NCBI GenBank assembly: GCA_038503035.1
Contig: JAVSML010020388.1
Coordinates: 124,001 to 188,000, forward strand
Direction: 5' to 3'
DNA length: 64,000 nt
From: Crocodylus rhombifer
Lineage: Eukaryota; Chordata; Crocodylia; Crocodylidae
Shown in pieces: positions 47,591-60,108 of this stretch. Numbering within the stretch: position 1 is the first letter of the stretch; every line of letters starts with the position of its first letter. Made by a program: the position numbers and the translations under genes. The notes beneath the pieces are model-generated. The model made no database searches, was not told the origin of the DNA, and was given only the letters and a program-made list of their open reading frames with translations.

Positions 47591-50500
47591 CCTCCCCAGT
47601 CGTGCCCTCCAGAGGTTATACAAGGTTTTCTGTAAGAGGCCGTCACTTTTGGATCAAACTTCATAACCTCTCTCTCAAACTGCTACGTAATCAGATTGCA
47701 CCACAGACACAATCAAAGCCTCTGTTTCACTCTGGCACATTCTCTTCTGTAGGAAGCAAATGCATAAATTAATTTCCACAATACTCTAGTTTTTCTACCT
47801 TTTTTTATACAAAGACTTAGGGAAAACATACATCCATTTAACTCTGCTGGCTATATGTGGCTGAGCAAGAAATGCTTTTGCTTTGCATTTATATTAAAAT
47901 CACTAAGAATACTATGCTCGTCTTCAAGGTGATTGTGTGCATATATTTAACAGTTTTCAAAGACTTTTGAACGCACAGACTTTGAGCACAATCACAGCAG
48001 CCAGGTTGGGCCAATTATTTTTAGCAGTGTCAAAGCAAGAGTTGGCTTTATTAGGTCAATCTGTGAACTACAAAGGATTTTTTTTTTTTAAAGTAAAAAC
48101 TTCTCTGCAGCTGTTATGGTCTATTGGTCGAACCATTCCACTGACTAAAACATGCCTGAGCACATTCATCCAACAGACCAGAATGATTTGAAAATATTAA
48201 AGAGGTTGATGATTAAGGAGGTGAAGAAAAGGGGTAGATGGAGGGGTGCCAATCACGAGGGATGTAAATATTTCATCTACTATAGACATAAATAGTTAAA
48301 ATCTTGTCCCATAGTTTTTCCTTTAGATGCTCATAATTTACCTGACCTTAGTAGTTTGGCTGAACTCCATAGCTTATTACTACTCTCACCTACTATAATG
48401 CATTTTGGCTATACTGAACTAACATGGAGATCAAGACCCAACTAAGGAAATACTCATGCAAAACTAATATGGAAGAATATGGCAGATTAATTGCATTAAT
48501 TTCTATGGCAATTAAAATAGGTGATCAGCTATTTCAACAGAATGGCAACAACTTACTTGTTTTAAACAAAAGAATTACCTTTGCCAGTTGTACCTGTAAC
48601 CCTTATCCTATCTGCAACACACCTCCACACTGGGTAGACTAGAGGAGAACAAAGCTACCATAACATACTGCATCCAACTTCTCTGCTGCACTCTTCTGGA
48701 GCTCTTCCATGTTTACTGAGGTTTTTAAGTCGTCAGTATAATGCAGTGTGCAAAAAGGAGTATGTGCCGATCAGTTTTACTTGCTCATTTCAACCAGTCT
48801 TAGACAGAATTAGGTACAGATTACAATGGAGCAGCAGCTCTGCTGTGTTATGGTTAAGCCTGCCTCTGTGCTGGTATAATTGTATACCAAATGCTTGAAC
48901 AGTAGGCATCAGACCAGAGATTTAACATTGATCCAACTTCCTTATATCCACCAGTACAGCTAGAGCCTTCCACAGGCCATAACAGATTGCAGATTTTGCC
49001 CACACCAGACAAAGGATAGGTTTTACTCCAGCTAACTCAATATTTCCCCTATTACTTATGCAAAATGTATTTATTTGATGTAGCTGGTTACAGTCATCTT
49101 GGGCAGAACCGAAATCTAATCTCAATCTCTTCTGCTAATCCAGACAAAACCATTGTGGCTGCAGCTAATCCAGTAACACGCTAGATTATATCATCTGGGT
49201 GCCAGATGGCAATGGACAACACAGCAATTGTTGTTGCATTTTAAACACAACCAACCAAAGAAGCCTCATCTGCCACAATTTTGCAGTCCATTCTATGATA
49301 AAAGTATCTATCAACCCTACCTCTAAAAAGAACTATAAACCAGCTCATGGTTTCACCGAAATAGCCTATAGATTTTGCTGTCAAGAGGCCTTGATTAACT
49401 ATTACAGGACCAATTGCAAAGGCTGGGTTAGGGTTTCATGCACCTCTCCTGGGAGATAATGACGGCATAAACTAGTAGGTATCCAAATCAGAACCACTGT
49501 GTTATGCCTGGATAATGTCTGATAAATATGGGCCAAGAATAATGTCCTGAGAAGCCAGAAACAGTTAGTGATCTGTTCGATAAAGGCCACCCAGTCCTCT
49601 AACACCACCCTTGAAGGGCACTGGTTCCATGTTGCAGCAGACACAACTCAGTACTGATGGGGAGAAGCTGAAGTCATCTCTAGAATAAGAAAAGGATGAA
49701 CATTACATATGAGGACAAATAAAAAAAATGAAACTCATTTAATCTTAAATGGTTTCCCACTCTCCTCCCAATAAAAAGCCTCTGTCTATACACTGTAGGT
49801 GGCTGAAAAGTAGAGCACGCTTAACCCCTTCATGTTGGTAGGAGGCAGAATTCTCTGGTCTCCCACCCAAAAGACTCTTCCCTACTGGGATGAAATGGTG
49901 AGAGTCTACACTAAGCACATCCCTTCATTCTCATCCCTGGTCTTTAGTGAAGTGCTCAATAGCCTCTACCTTGCTCATAATGTTTGAAAGCTCCTTGCAA
50001 TGTTGAGCTATGCATTTTCATCCCTTTCCCAACACTATTTCCAGCAGTGGCAGAGAAACCTAAGAGAACCAGTTAGTTTTCCAAGTTCCTCCTGCCTGGA
50101 AACACCCCCCCCCCGCAAAAGGGTTTTTTGCAGATTGAGAAATATTCCCATCCTGTGCATGTACATAAGATCATGTCTGCAACCATAAATACTACGAACG
50201 TGCATAAAATCTGAAAGTTTAGATTTTGCAGATGCTGGAACCCATTCAAAGATGTCCATTTACTGCAAGAAAGTGAATTTCACAAACATAGCTTATGAGG
50301 GCTGAAAAAGTTTTCAGAGTAGTAGTTATTTCGTCAAAGAAAATAGAAAGCCATTGAATATATCCATGCTACACACAATCAGGCGTGACTTATGCCTCCT
50401 AGAATGGTCTATGAGTACATAAAAAAACATTGTTAAAACACTTAAGAGACAAAATATGTTATAGCTGAACCAATAGTTGCACTGTTAAATTAATGTTTAG

Positions 50501-50864
50501 TTTATACAAAAATGACTAACCAATTTGCTCTTAAATAAAGAAATAATAAAGAAAATCTAGTGAGGTTTTAATTTGTTGTAGTGTTAAAAATATTAATGTG
50601 GAAATACTACTGTTTCAGGAAAGAATTAAAATGGCTCAATTTATCCTGAAATGTATAATCACAAGCCACTTTGAATTTATTTGTCTTCAAGTGTCAAAAG
50701 GAAGCCCCAAGGAAGGAAAGAAATTTAATTCATTAATTATGAAAGCAACAGGAGTAAGAGCCGTGATTTCTCTGAAAAATTCAAGGGGGTGGGGGAATCA
50801 ATGTTAAAACCTCAAAAAGAAAGATGCAAAGCAAATGATTAGAGCTCCAGAAAGGAAACAAAAG

Positions 50865-51000
50865 GGAAGGCTGGAAGAATGGAATGATTTAGTTTGAAGA
50901 AGAGAAGACTGAGGAAGGATTTGACAGTATTATTGTTGCAGCCATGACCATCCAGAGTGCACAAGAGACATGGGATGCTTGTCAATATTCATTATTGAAC
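50865..51000 (+). mobile_element. CR1-like fragment
   Basis: GGCTGGAAGAATGGAATGAT, TTAGTTTGAAGAAGAGAAGA and CTGAGGAAGGATTTGACAG follow the CR1 C-terminal coding text (compare TTTAGTCTGGAGAAGAGAAG at 44067). It is diverged, with unclear ends. Confidence 0.55.
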
Positions 51001-51649
51001 CAACTGGATAACTGGGAGAGATGTTAGACAAGTTTCCAGGCACAAAAAGGTCCTTCCCACAGATCTGGGAAATCAGCAGGTACTGCTTAAGCTAAGTGTG
51101 AGGAAAAACAATTACCTTGGTTTAACCCTATTATGTAAATGAAAGCGGTCACTTAAAAGGGAAATGGGTAGTAAACTGGTTAGCAAAGAACAGTCCTCAG
51201 AAGTAGTTACAGCTGAAATAGATTAAATAATTATGTCAAATTACAACACCATTTAAACAAGGAAATGGCCCTTATTACCTACAGAGCAGCTTAGCAGAGC
51301 GAGCAGGTAAACTGAAATGAACCATAAGTGCCATTGTTTGTGTTAAAAACTCCCTGGTTTTCAGTATCCAGTAAAGTCATGGGTTTTCATTCCCAGAAGG
51401 TGGGGTGCAGTTTTTGCTAGAGAGCCAGGGCTGTGAGATCAGAGATGGAGAGGCTGGTCGGTGAAAGGTGCTCTCACACCGGCAGTATTTTCCAGGATCA
51501 GGATCATGGCAATAAATGTGTAGGATCCATGGACCCGGATGGTTTTCTTGCCTGTTGCACTGATTGTGGGCCCAGTTTTGCATTTATAAAGTCTTTAAAT
51601 AGAAAAAAAAAAGCACTTTTATGAAGAAGAACCTGGCAATCAATTTTTC

Positions 51650-51920
51650 TGTGTCCACAGAGGACAGGAGTAGTAGTCACAGATTTAAACTGGAACAAGG
51701 TAGATTTAAGCTAGATACCAGGGAGAATTTACCAAGTCTTCAGGCAGTTAACCAGTGGAACAGATTACCTAGGGAGGCTGCAGCATGTTCCTCTTCGGAA
51801 GTGGTCAACTGAAAGTTAGACACGTTTGTCTGGGATAGATTAGACGGGCAATCCTGTAGGACTTGGAAGGTATCTTCAGAGGTTGCCTAATCCAAGCCCA
51901 TTTTTCCATGATTCTTTGAA
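51650..51920 (+). mobile_element. CR1-like 3' portion
   Basis: It encodes a decayed HRFKLEQGRFKLDTREN and AVNQWNRLPREAA, matching the CR1 C-terminal HKLAEGRFKLAIR...WDQLPREVV pattern at 35.8 kb. It ends CCATGATTCTTTGAA. It may be the 3' continuation of the fragment at 50865, separated by later insertion, or an independent copy. Confidence 0.75.
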
Positions 51921-51929
51921 TTATCAGCC

Positions 51930-52158
51930 TTTTTAGACTCAAGGCACCCCCTCCATAACTTCTGTAAATCAACCAGCAGTGCATTACAAAAACTAACTCA
52001 TTTATTACAGTGCTTACCTTTTTGCAGAGGGGCCAGGCAGGGACAAGCCTGAGCTTGCATTTATCTGTTTATCTCCTCACAACCTCATGGCACCCTTGAA
52101 AAGATCTTGTAGCATCCCAGGGTGCCAACAACACCCGGGTTTAGAATCACCGCTTTAA
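51930..52158. mobile_element. hAT-like nonautonomous element (tentative)
   Basis: The left part reads TTTTTAGACTCAAGGCACCC; the right part reads CAGGGTGCCAACAACACCCG and ends GAATCACCGCTTTA. The reverse complement of the right end (AAGCGGTGATTCTAAACC) resembles the CAG.GGTTCTCAACC group of hAT ends. GGCACCC on one side and GGGTGCC on the other support an inverted layout. The left terminus is not clearly preserved. Confidence 0.4.
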
Positions 52159-54526
52159 AGTTTCAAATAAATGAGCTGCATCCAAATTTGTTATAGTGAA
52201 AAATGAATTCATTTTCAAAGGCAGATTTTAGAAGTAACGGTTTCGGTATTCATTCAGCAGCCTGATTCTAAGTTTCAAACTGCACATCTTGCATCCTTTA
52301 TTTAGTGAAAATGACAGCAAGTAATTAATGATAACAGAAAACCAAATCAGTTCAAGTTTCCTTGCATGAAAGAACTTCAAAGTAACATGAAAAGTTGTTA
52401 GACTTGGCAGTTTCCAGGGACAAAATTATATTGAGATTTTAATAGCTCTCTGTTGATTCCATGAAAATGCAGAATAGTATTAATATTATGATGCTTGAAT
52501 CTGCAAAACCAGAAAGATCTGGCCAGAACCTGTGCAACTGAAGTGACTATATTTTAAAAATCTTACCCATGACAACTTCTAAGCAAAAAAAAAAAATTAA
52601 ATGGCTTGGGAGTCTATGGCCTAATTTCAAATGATTAGGGTTCTTAGGAGCTCAAGTCTCACTGAATTCTAAGCAACTTTTGCAAATGACACTAAGTGCT
52701 CTTGGAAATTTCCCCCAAGCCTATAATTTATACCCTCAGTTTCCACTGATAAGTTGCCATTAGAGGACACAACTGAACAGTCTCAGCCAAATGTCCTTTG
52801 TCTGGTTTTGCAAGGACATGGGATTGATTGCGTCATACCTCACACCCTCACCCTGTCCAACTACCACACTCAAGTACAGAAGGTGGGGATTTCTCCAAGC
52901 TGGGAAAGAAGAGCATGCTGCGACCCTCAGAGAACCTGGAAGCCAGAAGAGAGGTACAAGTTGCACAAGTGCAGATCACTTGATTTATGTGATTGTAGGA
53001 CACAAGACATGGGTTTGAAATCCTGCAGACATAGAAACCACAGATGGGGCTGTCCTTCGGCAAACTGGTACTCTTCCAAGCAGAGCTCCAACAGCAACTC
53101 CTGGCAGCTGCTCATCTACCTTGAGGTTTTACATGGTGTCCCTTCTCTTAAAGTCCTAGTCCACCAGCATATGAATGGAGCTTTTAGGAGCATTAATGTT
53201 ACTTTAAAGAAAGTCAGAACAGGAACGAGACAAGACAGAAGGGAAGCTCTATTAGGACAGAGGAAGCAGCAGGGAAGATCTGTGCTATTTATTACTCAGG
53301 TTCATACTTGGAACAGGTATTTTTCTGATTGCTGAAAAATTAACAGCAGTGAGCAGGACTTCCCCTCCTCTCTCTCTCTGACCATCTCCTTCTGCTACCG
53401 CTCTTACCACCATGGTCCATGTCTTTGCTAGGAAGTGAAATGCATTTTAACCTTAAAGCTTCTTGGAACTGAAGCTAGTGCAGCATGTATCGGTTGCTAG
53501 GAAATAACTCGCATAACCTCACTTCTCCATCATCTATAAGGGGTACCTTCTGGTTTCCACGTAGAGTCTAAAGGCCTTAAATTTGACCATAAATCCCTAA
53601 TGACACGAAACTTGTTTGCTTTGAACCACCATTTCTTACAGAAATGCAATGTCAAAACAGCTGCAGTCGTGGTGAGGCACCTCCACTGGAACCATATTCA
53701 ATCTGAGCACATGCCAAAGGAGCTGAATGCCCCAGCTAAGTCCCCCTCACCCATTTATTCAGAACCAGCCAAACATACCGGCATCAATGTCTCATTGCAA
53801 AGCACACCTCCTTCCTCAGCTTGTATGCAATGGGGAGTCAGTGCTAGAAATGGTCATGCTAAGAATTAGAAGTTGCAGGACCAGGTTTGATAGCTGCAGG
53901 GAAGCCCTGGGTTTACTTCCATTTGTGCTGTTACACTTGCATTTTTAATCTGGAGTAAACATGCCTAGAGCTCTGAAGATCTGCCCTTGGATTTAAGCAA
54001 TACATACTGCAAGGCTCTGCATGAACTAAAAAACTGAACACACCCCAAAGTGCCTTCCCCATTAACGTCATCCCCAAACACCTAGGGAATTAAGTAAAGA
54101 AAATCATTGCACCTCTCTCCATCAAGCACTTATCTTCCACATTTGTACCCCATGGATGACCAACATACATTTGCTTCCTCCCTTTCATTCACACACACTG
54201 TTATAGCAAATGTACAGCTTTAACTCTTGCAATGTCAGTCTTCCAGGATTTGATGTCTGAGGTATGCTCACTGTTAAGCAAACTACACAGAATACAGGGA
54301 AAAAAACATTTTAAACAGGAAAAGAAACATAAATCAATCTGAGGGGAAAAATGAGATGTAATCCGTATACACAGAATTTGCAAAGGGATGGTCCCTGCAG
54401 TCAGCGCTCTCAAGAATAAGGCATTTCAGAGATTGGAAGATTGTATGTTATAAGTAAATGTAGACTGTTAAAGCTTAAAGTTAAAAATCTACAGTTTTGT
54501 ACCAATATCCATGTATCCCAGATTTC

Positions 54527-54605
54527 ATAGACACTCGGGCTGGAAGGGACCCCAGAGGATCATTGAGTACAGCCCCCTGCCCCAGGGGCGGGAAGATCTC
54601 TAATA
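54527..54605 (-). mobile_element. CR1 3' tail fragment
   Basis: The plus strand reads TTTCATAGACACTCGGGCTG, GAAGGGACCCCAGAGGATCA and CCCCTGCCCCAGG, the reverse complement of the terminal CR1 3' UTR. It is a short 5'-truncated insertion. Confidence 0.8.
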
Positions 54606-54751
54606 AAGTTATAGTAGTCTTTTCTACAGAACAATTATAGTTCAGCACCTAGCCCAGGAATCCCCACTGTGAATCTTAAAGCAGGTCAAGAGGAGGCAGG
54701 TGAAGGGAGGGTAGCAGATAAGCAAGACATAAGGGTACTCGGGTGAGGGGA

Positions 54752-54765
54752 GGGGGGGGGGGGGG
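54752..54765. repeat. G14 homopolymer run
   Basis: Fourteen consecutive G within a longer GGGTGAGGGGAGG tract; likely length-unstable. Confidence 0.9.
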
Positions 54766-57700
54766 TAAGAGACTGCAGCTGTTCAAAGCAGGCTGATGAA
54801 CCAGCACAGGTGAGGGAGCGTTCATGTTTCAGTGCTTCTTTCTGTGTTTGTGCTGAAGGTGGCTTATTTTGTCCAAAAAAACAGTGCTCTCTATTGATTC
54901 CCTTTGGTGTGAATACTAGTATTATCCACCACCACCACCACTTATAACCTCAGATTAGAGCTAGCTCCTGTCTAAAACATAGTCTAGAAGTCCCTGGGCC
55001 TGACCCTGAAGGTGCTTAACTCTTCGACTACGTTTTACAGACAGATAGCTAAGAAAGTACATCTGAAAAAAGAACCAGCCTTTGAAAGTGGCTGACTCAA
55101 ACCACAGGGTTGTTCCAACTTTCCTGAAAACTCAGGGGTTTGGCCACAAGATTAAGAAGTGTAGCTTTTGATGCCGGCTGATGAACATTTAACCCACGCA
55201 CAAAGGCATTAAATCCCTAATTTATGACCAAATGTCAGTATATAACTAGGGAGTCACTACTGACTCCACAATCCTGCACGGAGTCTGGAAATGGAGTAGT
55301 ACCAAGTTTTATTTAGGCACATTACTGTTTATTCCACTGTGAGACCACTAATCCTAGCATTATCTTTGTCATTCTTCGTCGCTTGCCTTTTATGTATAAC
55401 CTCTGCAGTAGCTGGAGCAAAGATTTAGAAAACTGGCATTTGCCCTAAAAGTGCTAATCAAATTCTGATAGCCTTAAAAAAATTCTGTTTAATACACAGT
55501 GAAAAGCCTTGTGCCCCTGATACTCAGTAGATCTTTTTATGCCTTCTAAGGCTGTGAGAACAACCCTTTGCTTGCTTTGCTGCAAAACAGGAAGGCATAA
55601 AACACAAAATTCCAAAACATAAGATTACAAAACACAAGCATGTACAATGAACTATACAAATATACTGCTAATGTACTCCTAGAAATATTTACTGCCAGTT
55701 CAGGGTTCTCTCAATAGAAACTTACACAAACACTTCCTTTCAACAACACAGGCTACAAATCTAGACTAAGTTAAAGTTATTTAAACCATTACATAAACAC
55801 CAACAATGTAGACCTGCTGCTCAATATCAAATGTTTTAGATGGTTAACTAAAGATTTCCTTTAAAAAATAATTTGGACCATATCAAATTAATTTGTAGCA
55901 CACTGAAAATGGGATTTGAATACTAGTTTAATACTAATCTTAATTCATGTGAATTAATATTAATTTATCTGACATTGTTTTCACTTGCTCCTATATACAT
56001 GTCCTTATATTTAGGGCACATATACCTAGGAATCCCCACATAGCTTGAACATTCATTTAACACATATTCAAAGATCTGCTTTGCAGTAAGATATAGTTTC
56101 TGCATTACCTTACTACTAACTCAAGACAACTTGCACCTCAGCTGCCCTCTGAACAGCCTGAAACACTTCAACTCACTTGTAAGGTAGACAAGCATTAGTG
56201 TTAATTTTCCAATTAGGAAACAGGCAGAGTTTTGAGGACTTACCCACTAGAATACAGAAAATCTGTACAAAAGCCCAGGGAAAAATTAAGTCTCCCAGCC
56301 CCAAGCATGACAAATTTGCCATTCCTCCAGTCCTATGATCCAATTAGAAATCTAACTATTTTAACCACAAAAAAAAAAAAAGCTTGTTATAAAAATGAAC
56401 ACAAATTCCCTCATGCAGGAACTGCATTTTGAAAGAGAGCACAGAGTATGTTTTTGAAAACTCTCCCTTAAATTTAAAAGGCCAAATTGATCCAGCTTTC
56501 TTTAGATCAAAATGTTAATGTTTGAATAAGATTAGGTGTGCCAAGCCTCCTTTAAAATGCAACTATGCATAGTATTTTTGATACTATGTTTTAAGTGTCT
56601 TTTAGAAAAATCAGTTATGCCACCCTCTGGTGACTATGTGAACTACCTTACTAAACAAAGCATCTCTTATTTCATAAAACCCTATTTTAATGAGGTCAAA
56701 CTCTACCAAGGGTTTAAAACAGGACCTAGTGGAAGTGGCAAGACATTTTTCCTTTAGATCTGATCAAGATTTATAGACATTAAAGTAGTTTACTCTTCTC
56801 CTATAGCATGGAGGTACTTCAGTTGCTTAGCTAACCTTGCCCATAATAGGTGAAGCCTGCACCACTGAATTTTAACATGGGTTAGCAGTGCCAATGCTTT
56901 TGCTTGTTTTAGAGACGATATGGAACTGACATTTGGGTGACATTTTTTAGCCATCTGGCTGTTGATTTTAATAGGCTTTAATTATAATTATACCATTTTT
57001 CCTGAGATTTTAGTAAAGAGGTACGGGGCAACTACACTAACACAGCGCAAGGAAATAAGTAGCAGAATACAGTGCAAAGAGCTAATTCGGATCTCAGAGG
57101 TTTTTTTAAAGGGTAATGCACTGGGAATCAACTTGAGTTTTCTGCGAAGCTGTGCAACTGATTCACTCCTGTTTTATACAAACTACTTAATTTCCAAGGG
57201 TTTTTCTCCCTTGGCTAAATGGGGATAATGCTTATCTTTGTAGAGTCATTTACAATTTGAAGATGAAAAGTGCAGCGTAAAAGTGCTAAGTACTTTTAAC
57301 ACCTCTCTACACTGGGAGATCTAGGACTGAGGATTAACTCTAGTAGATTATGCCCAAGCACCCAGCCCAAGCATCATTAATGCTAATCTAGAAACATGAA
57401 TACACTGGAGTACAGATAAAACTGCGAACACCTTTGCCTGTTTTGTATCTGAAGCTAAGCAAGCTGAAGCGGGGTTATTTATCATATGGGTCAGATTAAA
57501 CTGCAACACTGTGCCTGGAATTTTCTGGTTGTTTTCGCAGTTTCTGCAGAAGCTACACTTGCAGTTTTTTGCCTTGTAGTTTCCTACAAATCTTTCCAAT
57601 AAAAGCAGCATGGCATCTTCAGCCAAACAAACAAGCAAGCAAGCAAAAAGAATATTTGATCTGACCTCATTTTCTACAATTAACTTTGAAATGAGTCCAA

Positions 57701-58033
57701 AAATTTGTCAACACTAATAATGTTTCGTTACTGCACAGTTCACCATAAACCTCCGACAATTCTTGGTTTTTAGGTAAAAGTCAGAGCCTAAACATTTTCC
57801 TCTCAGTTGGCTTCCCCCCACATCTCATTCCGGCCTCATGTAAGATGGCTGTTTCTATCAACACAGATTTTCGTGTTCATCTTTGTTCAACTTGATCTAA
57901 ATTGAATAAGATCAAATTTGTTTAATAAACAAGCATGTGACCAAGCTCAGCTACTAATACAATAGTGGCAGGCTTAACAACGTGACACTCATATTTTAAG
58001 AGGCATGAGTAAGTAAAGTTCTTAAATGGATTT

Positions 58034-58685
58034 CAGGGCTGTTGGTTGCAGCCATGTTGGTCAAAGGACACAGACAGACAAGATTCATTGTGTAAATGTA
58101 ATATCTTTTATTTCACCAACTAAATAATTGGGAAAAAATGTTCTTTACAAGCTTACGAGCAATTGGAAAAAATGTTCTCTCTCCAATCTCTCAGTTCTAA
58201 TCCTCAAAGGGAATTTACAAAACACCTTTCATAGACGAGCCTACGAACTTCACTTCATAAATCTACTGGATATCAAAACTCATGGACTAAATACAGACAT
58301 TGGGATTTATGGCACATTATAACCTGCCTGCCATCTGATAACCCCAGGCAACCTCTCTACATTTTACCAGCAACAGTCTATCACCAGGTCTACATTTCCG
58401 CCTTTCCCCGGCACCTACGTGTCTCAGACTATCATCTTTTATCCCCTCTGACTTTCCCTGCTGCACACTTGCATTTTCACAGACCTGCATTATGCATATT
58501 GGCTTAAGCTTCTACCCCACCCAGGAGAGCATACAAACACCAGTAAACTCCCACTATGGCTGAAAAAGGGCGTTTGTGCCCAAAGGCTTATGAAGAACAA
58601 TTTTTTCAACTATTTTGTTGGTCTAATACAAGATCGATCACATTTACCCAAAGAACCTTGTCTAAGTGGATTTCAAACATCCCAA
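58034..58685 (+). mobile_element. Penelope-like retroelement remnant with inverted terminal repeats (tentative family)
   Basis: Two arms, 58034-58150 and 58555-58672, are inverted copies of each other. AATATCTTTTATTTCACCAA in the left arm faces TTGTTGGTCTAATACAAGAT in the right. The right arm also has GGGCGTTTGTGCCCAAAGGC against CTTACGAGC on the left. Between them lies a short frame (58191-58322) reading SVLILKGNLQNTFHRRAYEL and FINLLDIKTHGLNTDIG. This LKGN...RR.YE..FI..LDT...GLN pattern is like the C-terminal part of the GIY-YIG endonuclease region of vertebrate Penelope-like elements, as I know it. Penelope elements can have inverted pseudo-LTRs, which fits. The family name is inference; an alternative is a long-TIR DNA element carrying captured sequence. 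Confidence 0.55.
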
Positions 58686-58689
58686 TAAG

Positions 58690-58908
58690 CAGGGGTGTCA
58701 AACATATGGCCTGCAGAGCATCTCCATCCAGCCCACCGGAGGACACTGGAAATTCAACCCTTTTTCCTTAGCTCTTCCCTGTCAGACCCTGGACCCTCAG
58801 TGCTGTGACAGCCACTAAGGCAGCCTTCATGCCTCAGGTTGGATCCAGACTGCAAGGAACCCCACAGTCCAGATTCTACCCAGGGCCCCCCTTACTTTGG
58901 CACCCCTG
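58690..58908. mobile_element. hAT-type MITE
   Basis: It starts CAGGGGTGTCAAACATATGG and ends TTTGGCACCCCTG, whose reverse complement is CAGGGGTGCCAAA. This gives a 13 bp terminal inverted repeat with one mismatch. CAGGGGTGTCAAAC...GGCC is a very common hAT terminus in vertebrates. The flanks CCAATAAG and TCAGTAAA are too different to be a sure target duplication. No coding capacity. Confidence 0.8.
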
Positions 58909-59020
58909 TCAGTAAACATGCATATATTTCCATTAATTATAGTATTAAAATATAGGTAGTATGAGTTTTTGGAATGACCTGATGTCTTCCCAAAAAATTG
59001 GAAGACAAGGCCTAGTTAAG

Positions 59021-59130
59021 CAGACAAGTTCTTTTGATAAATCTGGTATCTTTTATTAGACCAACTCAAATAGCTGGAAAAATTCTTCTCAGCAAGCTTT
59101 TGGGCACAAACACCCTTCATCAGGTTAAGG
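59021..59130 (+). repeat. Solo terminal repeat of the 58 kb element family
   Basis: It contains GGTATCTTTTATTAGACCAA, CTCAAATAGCTGG, CAGCAAGCTTTTGGGCAC and ACCCTTCATCAGG. This is the same order as the left arm at 58034-58150, in the same direction. It lies directly before the hAT copy at 59143. Confidence 0.75.
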
Positions 59131-59142
59131 AAGTGTCTAATG

Positions 59143-59307
59143 CAGAGGTGGATAAAATGCGGCCCGCAGGCCAGATCTGGCCCACGGGGCCCCTAAAAAA
59201 AATTTAAAAATAAATATTTATCTGCCCCTGGCTGCCTGTCTTGTGGCCCTCGATGGCTCATCAAACCTCAGTAAGCGGCCCTCTGCCCAAAATAATTGCC
59301 TGCCCTG
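59143..59307. mobile_element. hAT-type MITE with intact 8 bp target duplication
   Basis: The 165 bp element starts CAGAGGTGGATAAAATGCGG and ends AATTGCCTGCCCTG. It is flanked on both sides by GTCTAATG (59135-59142 and 59308-59315), a perfect 8 bp target-site duplication as made by hAT transposases. The GCGGCCCGCAGGCCAGATCT interior near the left end is a family hallmark. Nonautonomous; no coding frame. Confidence 0.92.
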
Positions 59308-60108
59308 GTCTAATGCATTCTTATACTTGAAACACATTTGTACATGTTGAAAAAAATAACATCTTGGCTCCTATAGCTATTGAAACAATTACTTTGCACA
59401 TAGACCAGAAAAAGTTCACAACATGCACTGGAAAACAAGGGCAGCAAGCTGCAATTGGAGGAGACCTTACTTTAGGCATAACAGCTTCAGAAACAATGGT
59501 GCAATGATAGATTTTTATTTAACTGTAATATGCCGAATGGTAAAAAGAACTATAACAATATAATGTTACTACTGCATTATTAAACTGAGAGGAAAATAGT
59601 GCTTGCTATAAGGATGCACAGGTTCTTTTCTTTCAAAAGAAAAAGAAAGAAGATAATTTAGGGCAAGCATAATATAATCGCTCCAAATCAAGGAAGAAAC
59701 ACTGCTGCATACTGCATAAGCTGCAATCTGCAAAAATGCTGTCCTATGGGCTTGGCCAAGGAAATGTTGCAGTGATCAGCCTTGTGACCGAGTGATTGCT
59801 GCTGCTCCAAGATTGCCGAGTTGTGCAAGCAGAAGTATATATTTTCAAACATTCAAAAGTATTTGATAGCTGCATTTTTTTTTAACAGTTTAGCAAAGCA
59901 CCTACTCCTCATTAGGGACTGTTGAGCTAAAGATCAGTTGTCAAGGTCTAGCCAACGTTTTGGCTCAGCAAAAAGAAATTTAAACTCTCATTCAGTCCGC
60001 TCTTACATAATTCAAGTCTGAAACCACTTGATAGCGGAAGCCACAGGGATGTCCCAAGCGATCTTGCCATGGCATTTATAGGAAGCAGAGAAAGGTAGCA
60101 AGATACTT

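Larger units (their letters stand above)
44446..50864. other. AT-rich noncoding stretch
   Basis: No supported gene. It contains a dispersed repeat piece at 46530-46645 and a GC-rich element at 47225-47590. A segment at about 48880-49680 has more even composition than its surroundings, but I could not assign it. Confidence 0.55.
52159..58033. other. Noncoding stretch
   Basis: No supported gene. The 193-codon open frame at 52754-53335 has no domain and no retroelement or known-protein motif I can see. A CR1 tail lies at 54527-54605 and a G14 run at 54752. The remainder is AT-rich. Confidence 0.5.
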
